Source of the DNA: Rugalucina vietnamica
Lineage: Eukaryota; Mollusca; Bivalvia; Lucinida; Lucinidae
DNA length: 64,000 bases
NCBI GenBank assembly: GCA_964017185.1
Contig: OZ024876.1
Coordinates: forward strand, 11,719,726 to 11,783,725
Reading direction: 5' to 3'
Positions 55,797 to 64,000 of this stretch are shown piece by piece (within the stretch, counting starts at the first letter, position 1; the number at the start of each line of letters is the position of its first letter). Under the pieces are notes generated by a model. That model did not search any database. It had not been told where the DNA came from and saw nothing but the letters and a program-made list of their open reading frames with translations. Made by a program: the position numbers and the translations under genes.

Positions 55797-55895
55797 AAAA
55801 GGTACAAGTAGGCAACGATCAGGAAAAGGCGCAATCAGAAAAAGATTCCCACTCCAAAAACCGAGGCGGGAAAAAGCCAAACTAACAATAAGGTA

Positions 55896-56153
55896 CTAAG
55901 ACCATGAATACATTATGAAATCTCTTTTGTAGCAGTATGAAAATAGATCAGCTACGAAAGGGGCGCAATTTGTACCCATCGGAATTCCAACAATCTGTCT
56001 GTACAACTTGGTTCCGAATCTAATATAAATGTTATCCAAGAGATAGGATAAGGCGTCGCATACATTTTGACATGACCAAAGTGTATATCGACTTTGGTCA
56101 GAGGAAATGAAAAAAAGTTTTTCGGTCATTACAGGCCAAATAAAGTGAACCAC
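55896..56153 (-). pseudogene. RT palm fragment with GIPMGTNCAP
   Basis: About 80 residues, ALSYLLDNIYIRFGTKLYRQ followed by GIPMGTNCAPFVADLF, the RT motif-4/B region (G.PMG ... AP..AD.F) of Penelope-like and related invertebrate retroelements. The YxDD strand that should follow is destroyed by the terminal-segment insertion at 55,910. Paralogue at 61,726-61,953. Confidence 0.65.
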
Positions 56154-57039
56154 AGTTTTTAATGCTCTTTTGAATATCAGTGATCAGGAAATGGCGCAAT
56201 CAGAAAGAAATTCACACTCCAAAAACTGTAGGAGGAGATGTGCACACAGGTGCCCATACTATCCTATCACTTTCATGGTCAAAATGACTGAAAAAAGTTA
56301 CAATTGCGAAAAAATACTCAAATACTTAAAACTATTCACTTTAATTGGTTGGGGCCGGAGCTTCTTGTCTGTTGCTTGGACCGCCGGGGTCCAACTTGTG
56401 TTTTTCTTTTGCTCCGGAGTTAGTAAGTTATTCGGCGCCCAGGGATCTCCATCGTCCATCGTCGGGTACCTTACTCAATCGGTGTCCTCGTTTTTGATTC
56501 ATCAGGATGTTTTTCATGATTTATTTGTTTCTTCTTGATGATTCATTGATTAGTTGGAGATTCACCACGAGGACCGAAGAACTAACGAAATGTTATGAAC
56601 CACTGCAGAAGCTGAGTGTGAGATTATGGCCATGTAAAATCGATTTAAGCCCGCCAGTAATTTTATATGACTGATCGTTCCAAGGCGATACTTCTGTGGT
56701 GGTTCTTTTTGTTTTATGTCTTGGTGTTAAAAGTTTTTGTGCTGTTGGTGCCATATGTATGTTATCATATTTTAGTTAAGTTTATGTAACTGAGTGGCCA
56801 CCTATTGGGAAAATAGCTGCTCATTCGGCTTACGATATGTTTTCACGGTATAAGTACCTGGTTGTTAATTTAGTTTTTTCCCACCTCGGTTTTTGGAGTG
56901 GAAATCTTTTTTCTGATTGCGCCTATTCCTGATCTTTGCCTACTTGTACCTTTTCAAAATATCACTCAGTTACCAAAACTGAATTAAAATATAAAAACAT
57001 ATAGGGGCTTCACAATTTTTTTTTTATAGGTAGCAATTT

Positions 57040-58040
57040 TTCTCATAATTATTAACATACCCGAATGTAATAAACTGGGCAGGCATCCGCTTACTTTCAC
57101 AGATATCAAAACTTTTATTGCATGGTATGTTTAAACGACCACCATGCTTAAACGGAGTAAAAAATCAGATCGGCCAGTTACCCAAAAATATTTAAAATAT
57201 TTAAAGTACCATGATAAAAGTTAAACATTGTAATTGAATAAAACAAACGGCAAGTTCTGAATAATAAGTCTTATCACGTCCATTATTCATTATAAAATGC
57301 ATGTGTTTATGTTTTCCTGGTACCCTACTCTTGGTTTCATGCAGTATCTGGAACACCTTACGTTTCTGGAATATCTCATTGGGGTTGAATATGTAGGCGG
57401 GGGTTGGGGTAGGTGGGTAGGAATGCAAATGACAGAAGAAAATTTTTTGATGTCATTTAAATTATTAAAATAAATGTATGGATTAATGGAATCATGTTTT
57501 AAAGCACCGTCAACAGATCATGATATAATTTGCATTTGTTATGTAATTTTGAAGTTAACGCCACAACTGTTCTTTTAAAAGATATTTCTGGGTATTCTGC
57601 TAAGTTTTATTGTATATTTTATCTGGATCTGTCGACATTTCCATTTATTTTTATACTCTCGATGACAGCAAAAATGAAATTTGCCATTTGCTTTCCTACC
57701 TCTTTCATGTTCAACCACAGGATATATTCCACAAACAGGCGTTCCAGATACTGCGTGAAACCAAGAGAAGGGTCACAGGAAAACATGAACACGTGCATTT
57801 TATAAGGAATGATGTACTCCCTATCACGTGACAAGACTTTGAATTCAGATATTAAGTTGTCCCATATTTAGCATGGTTTATAAAATATTTTGGGACAACT
57901 GGTCAATATGAATTTTTCCTCCGTTTAAGCATGATGGTCGTTGAAACATACCATGCAAAAAATCGTTTGATATCTGCGAAATTAAGCGGATGGCTGCAAG
58001 GTTTATCACATTGGGGTAAGTAAATAATTATGAAAAAAAA
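57040..58040. mobile_element. Foldback element, arms about 330 bp
   Basis: Left arm 57,040-57,430 ('ccgaatgtaataaac', 'gcatccgcttactttcacag', 'gcatggtatgtttaaacgac', 'ggaacaccttacgtttctgg') is mirrored by 57,700-58,040. Both arms translate to a similar peptide in the outward direction (FQILHETKSRVPGKHKH on the minus strand, FQILRETKRRVTGKHEH on the plus), hinting that the arm once coded. The left arm recurs in duplication copy 2. Confidence 0.65.
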
Positions 58041-58076
58041 AATCATACCTGTACATACGGTACAAACAAAACAAAG

Positions 58077-58680
58077 ATTCAACGCCAAAACATAAAACAG
58101 CAAGAACTACTACAGAAGTGTCGCCCTGCAACGATCAGTAACATAAAATTACTTGAGGGCTTAAAACTAGTTTTACAGGCACCTTACCTTACCCTCAGTT
58201 TCTGCAGTGGTTCACATTTCGTTATTTGTTTAGTCCTCGTGGTGAACCTCTAACTAGTCCATGAATGATAATAGAAAACAAATAAATTATCATAAAAAGG
58301 TACAAGTAGGCAAAGATCAGGAAAAGGCGCAATCAGAAAAAGATTCCCACTCCAAAAATCGAGGTGGGAAAAAAAACCAAACCAACAATCAGGAACTTAT
58401 ACCACGAAACACACCGCAAGCCGAACGAGCAGCCACCTTCCCAATAGGTGGCCACTCAGTTACCTTAACTTAACTAAAAATATGAAAACATACATAAGGC
58501 GCCAACAGCACAAAAAAATTTTATACACCAAGACATAAAACAAAAAGAACCACCACAGAAGTGGAAAACCAAGATGAATCAAAAACGAGGACTCAACAGT
58601 CACAATAAGCTGCCTGGCGATGGAGATCAGCGTATTATTGAAATCCGGAGGAAGAAACACACCAGTTGAACCCGCCTTTG
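58077..58680 (-). mobile_element. Penelope-like fragments in series
   Basis: 58,077-58,295 carries the inner part of the terminal segment, 58,296-58,560 starts again with 'ggtacaagtaggcaaagatc', and 58,570-58,680 holds the 'gatggagatc' block. The junction shows one partial unit joined to the start of the next, as in tandem pseudo-LTRs. Confidence 0.55.
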
Positions 58681-59914
58681 ACATTTATTCATTATTTCGT
58701 TATTGTTTCTTAACCACTTGAAGGTCTTTGACCATTGTTTACCTTTCCCAGGCAATCACAATACGTTAATCTGAGAGAGGAGTTGAATTCCTTGTTCAAG
58801 CCAAAAAAAAAAAAAAAGGACTGTTTAATGGACTAACATGAGACAAAATAAGACTTACAAATTTGAGCCGCCTCATGGGAAAACCTGGCAAATTCAGAGA
58901 CTTTATGTCCCCCGCCTTGTTTTTAGTTACACAGGGAAAATCTGAGACACTCTTACAAATTTATCACCATCTCCTTATCATTTTACGCGTTTAATGTAAC
59001 AAGCGAGTTTATACTGGACTGGAGATAAAAATAAAACTGAAGCTTTTTCTCCAGTAACAGGGCATTAATGTGTTGACACTTTCAGTAGTTACAATTAACA
59101 CCACTTGACATTTTAATCTGGTCGAAGATTCACTTGACATTTCTCTCACTTCCAATGGCTTATATTCATCTGGACCTTGAAGGAAGCGATTTATTCCTTT
59201 AAACCCCAAATCTAATTAAGCAAATTTAGAGAATTTATGTTCCCCGCCTTGTTTTTAGTTACATTGGGAAAATCTGAGACTCATGTATATCCAGACCACA
59301 TGCATATCTTCAGATTATGTCCATTGCATCTATAATCTGAGTGGCCCACTATTTGGGAAAATAGCATAAAATCTGTAAGAGGAGATGTGCACACAAGGTA
59401 CATGTACCCACACTATCCAATTACTTTCATGGTCAAAATGACTGAAAACGTTAAAATTGCGAAAACAAATACTCAACAGATAATTATTTAAGGATTAAAT
59501 CCAAACGACATTGTATGACCTAAGACCATGTCATCAAGACCTGTAAAGTTTAAAAAGAATTAGAATGAGGAGTTGCACACACAAGGTACCTAGTACACGA
59601 TATGCCTGGCGATGGAGATCCGTGGGCGCCTGACAACTTTCTGAAATCCGGAGCAAAAGAAAAACATCAGTTGAACCCGCTTTTGACATTAATTTATCTT
59701 TATTTATTTTTTATTATTTCGTTATTTTTTCTAAACCACTTTGGCCCACCGGGGTTCATCTGGTGTTTTTCTATTGCTCCGGAGTTAGAAAGTTATTTGG
59801 CGCCCAGGGATCTCCATCGTTGGGCAGCTTACTAAATCTGTGTCCTTGCTTTTGATTCATCATGATGGTTATCATGATTATTTGTTTGTCCTTGGTGATT
59901 CATTGACTAGTTAG

Positions 59915-60350
59915 AGATTCACCACGAGGACCGAACAACTAACTAGATGTTGTGAACCACTGCAGAAGCTGAGGATGAAAATTCGATTTATGCCCGACAG
60001 TAATTTTATATCACTGATCGTTCCAAGGCAAAAATCGATTTAAGCCCGCCAGTAATTTTATATCACTGATCGTTCCAAGGCGATACTTTCTGGTGATTCT
60101 CATTGTTTCATGCATTGATGTTTAAACCTTTTTGTGCTGTTTGCGCCATATTTATGTTTTCATATTTTCGTTGAGTTTTGGTAACTGAGTGGCCACCTAT
60201 TGGGAAAATAGCTGCTCATTCGGCTTGCGATATGTTTTCATGGTATAATTGCCTGATTGTCAATTTAATGTTTTTCCCACCTCGGTTTTTGGAGAGGGTT
60301 TCTCTTTCTGATTGCGCCTTTTCCTGATCGTTGCCTACTTGTACCTTTTG
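59915..60350 (+). mobile_element. Penelope-like terminal segment, inverted
   Basis: Paralogue of 53,660-54,082. It carries a local duplication of 'cagtaattttatatcactga' (60,000 and 60,050) absent from copy 1. Confidence 0.65.
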
Positions 60351-60844
60351 ATCATTTTTTTACCATTCCTAGGCAACCACAATTCCTTGTTCAAGCATTA
60401 AATTGACGAAAATGAGACAAGATCAGGCACTCTGACATATTTATCACCATTTCTTACCATTATACGCGTTTTTGTAACGCGCGAGTTTATATAACAGACT
60501 GGAGATAAATATAAAACTAATGCTTTTTTTTTTCCAGTAACAGGGCATTATTGTGTTGACACTTCCAGTAGTAACACTTAACACCACTTGACATTTTAAT
60601 TTGGTCGAAGATTCACTTGACATTTCTCTCAGTTCCATTGGCGAACATTCATTTGGACCTTGAAGGAAGCGATTAATTCTTTTAAAGCCTGAATATAAAC
60701 AAGCAAATTCAGAGAATTTATGTCCCCCGCCTTGTTTTTAGTTACACAGGAATAATCTGAGAATTATGTATATCAAGACCACATCCATATCTTCAGCCTA
60801 TGTCCATTGCATCTATAATGGTTAAAGGAATTGGCATAAAAGTA

Positions 60845-62716
60845 AAAAGGTACAAGAAGGCAACGATCAGTAAAAGACGCAATCAGAAAAAGATTCCCAC
60901 TCAAAAAACCAAGGTGGGAAAAAAACTAAATTAACAATAAGGTACTTATACCATGAAAACATATCGTAAGCCAAATGAGCAGCTATTTTCCCAACAGGTG
61001 GCCACTCAGATACCTTAACTTAAATAAAATATGATGATCATGATTTTTCTAAACTGGAAAGAAAAATCATTCCTGACTCTCAGTTTCTTAAACTTGTAAA
61101 CCAAGTCGCCATAAATTCTGGTTCCGAAAGACCTTCGCGTAAAAGGGTCTTTAGCCCAACATTAAATTTGGAAATCAATGCATAGTGTCTTCGATAAAAT
61201 TTAGAAAATGTTTATCAAAGTTTATGATACCGATAGCCCTGCTGGAGAAGTTTAGCTGTTAAACATTTATTTCGCGCATTGAAGTCAGCAACATGATTGC
61301 AGACTCTAGCAAACCTAATAAGTTGCGAAATGTATACACCATAAGAGGCACGGCGAGGAACGTCACCATCCAAAAAACGTAAAGTTTACTATATCAAAAT
61401 CAAAGTCATCGCGTTTATCATAAATTTTAGAAGAAACAAATCAAATGCTTGACCATGCCTTTAAAGTAAGGATTGTCAGTGTTCAAAAGGTCATCGAGAT
61501 ACCTAAAAGTCGAATTAAAAGCCTCCGGTCGATAACACCAGCTTGGTTGTCATGGTTAAGAGAATCCATGAAAAGGTACAAGTAGGCAACGATCAGGAAA
61601 AGGCACAATCAGAAAAAGATTCCCACTCCAAAAACCGAGGCGGGAAAAAGCCAAACTAACAATAAGGTACTAAGACCATGAATACATTATAAAATCTTTT
61701 TTGTAGCAGTATGAAAATAGATCAGCTACGAAAGGAGCGCAATTTGTACCCATCGGAATTCCAACAATCTGTCTGTACAACTTAGTTCCGAATCTAATAT
61801 AAATGTTATCCAGGAGATAGGATAAGGCGTCGCATACATTTTGACATGATCAAAGTGTATATCGATTTTGGTCAGGGGAAATGAAAAAATTTTTTCGGTC
61901 ATTACAGGCCAAATAAAGTGAACCACAGTTTTTAATGCTCTTTTGAATATCAATGATCAGGAAATGGCGCAATCATAAAGAAATTCACACTCCAAAAACT
62001 GTAGGAGGAGATGTGCACACAGGTGCCCATACTATCCAATCACTTTCATGGTCAAAATGACTGAAAAAAGTTACAATTGCGAAAAAATACTCAAATACTT
62101 AAAACTATTCACTTTAGTTGGTTGGGGCCGGAGCTTCTTGTCTGTTGCTTGGACCGCCGGGGTCCAACTTTTGTTTTTCTTTTGCTCCGGAGTTAGTAAG
62201 TTATTCGGCGCCAAGGGATATCCATCGTCAGGTAGCTTACTCAATCGGTGAGTCCTCGTTTTTTGATTCATCAGGATGTTTTTCATGATTTGTTTCTTCT
62301 TGATGATTCATTGACTAGTTGGAGATCCACCACGAGGACCGAAGAACTAACGAAATGTTATGAACCACTGCAGAAGCTGAGTGTGAGATTATGGCCATGT
62401 AAAATCGATTTAAGCCCGCCAGTAATTTTATATGACTGATCGTTCCAAGGCGATACTTCTGTGGTGGTTCTTTTTGTTTTATGTCTTGGTGTTAAAAATT
62501 TTTGTGCTGTTGGCGCCATATGTATGTAATCATATTTTTAGTTAAGTTTATGTAACTGAGTGGCCACCTTTTGGGAAAATAGCTGCTCATTCGGCTTACG
62601 ATATGTTTTCACGGTGTAAGTACCTGATTGTTAATTTAGTTTTTTCCACCTCGGTTTTTGGAGTGGAAATCTTTTTCTGATTGCGCCTATTCCTGATCTT
62701 TGCCTACTTGTACCTT
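60845..62716 (-). mobile_element. Penelope-like retroelement, copy in duplication unit 2
   Basis: Same architecture as 55,065-56,955, including the 'ggtacaagtaggcaacgatc' piece that interrupts the RT (61,573-61,680), so that interruption predates the duplication. The RT palm remnant is at 61,726-61,953 and the decayed C-terminal half at 61,028-61,573. Confidence 0.6.
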
Positions 62717-62836
62717 TTCAAAATATCACTCAGTTACCCAAACTTAATTAAAATATAAAAACATATACTAGGGGCTTCACAATTTTTTTATAGGTAGCGA
62801 TTTTTCTCAATTATTAACATACCCGAATGTAATTTA

Positions 62837-62909
62837 GAAGCCTCCGTGGTGTAGTGGTTAAGTCACTCGCCTTGTAAACCAGGGGTCGCAGGTTCGATCC
62901 CGGGCTTCT
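62837..62909 (+). tRNA. tRNA-like SINE head (tRNA-Thr(UGU)-like), not a functional tRNA
   Basis: The acceptor stem pairs GAAGCCT with GGGCTTC; A box TGGTGTAGTGG (62,847) and B box GGTTCGATCCC (62,891) are intact pol III promoter elements. The loop CTTGTAA gives anticodon TGT. The anticodon stem (CTCGC against ACCAG) has mismatches, and the unit continues into a SINE body, so it is a promoter-bearing SINE head. Confidence 0.7.
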
Positions 62910-63007
62910 CCAAAAACAACAACAAAAATCACCCGGTTGAGCCTTCGGGTGCTCCCGGTACAACAAACCCCCCAAAAAAACCTTCTATAGTACTGGTCTC
63001 GCCCAGG

Positions 63008-63039
<32 letters not shown>
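62837..63039 (+). mobile_element. tRNA-derived SINE with poly(A) tail
   Basis: A tRNA-like head (62,837-62,909), a body of about 100 bp ('acccggttgagccttcgggt', 'gtactggtctcgcccagg') and 32 A residues (63,008-63,039). AATGTAAT occurs just before (62,826-62,833) and after (63,038-63,045), overlapping the A tail. The paralogous site at 57,061-57,080 reads 'ccgaatgtaataaactgggc' with no insert, so the insertion is later than the duplication. Mobilised by a LINE in trans, by analogy with other SINEs. Confidence 0.9.
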
Positions 63040-63041
<2 letters not shown>

Positions 63042-63210
63042 TAATAAACAGGGCAGGCATCCGCTTACTTTCACAGATATCAAAACTTTTATTGCATGGT
63101 ATGTGTAAACGACCACCATGCTTAAACGGAGTAAAAATTCAGATCGGCCAGTTACCCCAAAATGTTTAAAATACCATGATAAAAGTTAAACATTGTAATT
63201 GAACAAGTAT

Positions 63211-63752
63211 AAGCTTTAACAAAAAGCTTGGTCTACTCTTCGCATATATAAACTAGAATGTCAAAGAATCTAATCGTACTCCCATTTCATCGTGGTTCAT
63301 GTGACTGAACAGAAATAAAACGCTGCGCGGTCAAAGCATTCATACCTGACTATACTGTCGGTTCATTTCATTCCATTGTGGCTTGGATAGAATGTAATTG
63401 GCTACACGGCAGGTGGGGCGCGGTCAAAGCTTTCATACCTGACCATATAGCGTCACAATACCGTCGGTTCATTTCATTTAGTTGTTGCTTAGATAGAATG
63501 CAACCATGCACCAGCTCCACGAATTTAACAATTTGCCCCATTTTGGTACCTACTGCACCATTGGTACAAATGTTACCAACCAAAGGGAGATTAGCATGGG
63601 TGTTTTGGGTGTTTACATCCTTGGCGAAACGACCCGGAATTCTACTAACACGATGGTCAAGCCACTAGACTCAAACGTGCAGTTGCAGTTGTAGCGAGGT
63701 GTAGGAGTTGTCTTGTCAAACCTTAGAGTAGTCTACGCGCTGGCGCGTAGAC
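63211..63752. mobile_element. About 540-bp insertion present only in copy 2
   Basis: Copy 1 reads 'gtaattgaataaaacaaacg' without interruption near 57,230; copy 2 has this sequence split by about 540 bp. Inside, 63,329-63,400 and 63,420-63,505 are a tandem duplication ('tcaaagcattcatacctgac', 'gtcggttcatttcatt', 'cttggatagaatg'). No TIR or poly(A) is evident. Short frames show no motif. Confidence 0.6.
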
Positions 63753-64000
63753 AATAAAACAAACGGCAAGTCTTATCACGTCCAACATTCATGATAAAAT
63801 GCGTGTGTTTATGTTTTCCTGGTACCCTACTCTTGGTTTCATGCAGTATCTGGAACACCTTACGTTTCTGGAATATCTCATTGGGGTTGAATATGTAGGC
63901 GGGGGTTGGGGTAGGTGGGTAGGAATGCAAATGACAGAAGAAAATTTTTTGATGTCATTTAAATTATTAAAATAAATGTATGGATTAATGGAATCATGTT

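Larger units (their letters stand above)
55065..56955 (-). mobile_element. Penelope-like retroelement, copy in duplication unit 1
   Basis: The left terminal segment ('aaaggtacatgtaggcaacg', 55,068-55,255) and the right inverted segment (56,540-56,955, ending 'tttgcctacttgtacctttt') enclose a minus-strand RT pseudogene. A third, 114-bp piece of the terminal segment interrupts the RT at 55,797-55,910. Terminal segments in inverted orientation around the RT are typical of Penelope-like pseudo-LTR arrangements. Confidence 0.6.
52566..57497 (+). repeat. Copy 1 of a tandem segmental duplication
   Basis: It aligns with 58,683-64,000 at offsets of about +6,240 (near 53,344/59,584) falling to +5,774 (55,901/61,675). 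The change is explained largely by the 501-bp insert at 54,316 present only here. Within it a module ('cttgttcaagcattaaa ... taacaccacttgacatttta ... atggttaaaggaattggcat') occurs twice (from 52,566 and from 54,076). The right edge passes the end of the window in copy 2. Confidence 0.85.
58683..64000 (+). repeat. Copy 2 of the tandem segmental duplication
   Basis: It corresponds to 52,566-57,497. Differences: it lacks the 501-bp insert, and has the SINE at 62,837 and the insert at 63,211-63,752. The window ends inside it. Confidence 0.85.

Noticed and set aside
62837-62909. Functional tRNA-Thr gene
   Set aside because: Anticodon stem mismatches, a SINE body and a poly(A) tail follow, and the site is empty in the paralogous copy.

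Overview
The window looks like repeat-dominated nuclear DNA of an animal. It is A+T-rich and almost free of host genes. It holds non-LTR and Penelope-like reverse-transcriptase remains, many inverted-repeat DNA elements, a tRNA-derived SINE, and one exon of a Spaetzle/neurotrophin-type cystine-knot ligand. The mix of repeats and the ligand type point to a lophotrochozoan, most likely a bivalve mollusc. That is an inference; no species marker was seen.

Layout. 1-18 kb: the only convincing host exon (4,276-4,681, Spaetzle-like), set among MITEs, foldback elements, a SINE-like element and a head-to-tail pair of related elements (7.8-13.25 kb). 18.1-25.0 kb: one long-TIR element (arms about 640 bp) containing tandem repeats, a polyadenylated retrocopy, an ACGCGT-rich TA-flanked MITE and a Penelope-like copy. 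26.0-28.0 kb: a DNA transposon with about 105-bp TIRs and a perfect 9-bp target duplication. 28-32 kb: MITEs and a large inverted pair. 32.56-34.57 kb: a 2-kb element with about 300-bp TIRs and TA flanks.

35.0-52.6 kb is the most interesting part. Two oppositely oriented arrays of a unit of about 106 bp, each unit carrying a 38-bp near-perfect palindrome, are bounded outside by inverted pieces of the same TIR as the 2-kb element. Inside the left array sits a 6,196-bp transposon (36,152-42,347) with diverged TIRs and a 3-bp TTA duplication; removing it restores an array unit exactly. It carries one long reading frame (36,583-41,424, 1,613 codons) with paired CxxC/HxxC modules, an XPG/FEN-like acidic nuclease signature and a C-terminal tesmin/TSO1-type CXC motif, broken by a single in-frame TAA at 37,801. 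This resembles animal Academ-type transposons that carry an XPG-like nuclease. 46.9-48.8 kb holds a decayed non-LTR retrotransposon.

52.57-64 kb is a tandem duplication of roughly 5-6 kb. Its two copies differ by clean insertions (a tRNA-derived SINE, a roughly 500-bp Myb/MADF-bearing fragment, a roughly 540-bp insert), so full and empty sites can be read directly. Each copy carries a Penelope-like reverse-transcriptase pseudogene bounded by inverted terminal segments.

Apart from the ligand exon, no host genes working together can be seen. What the window shows is nested transposition, from which a relative order of events can be read.
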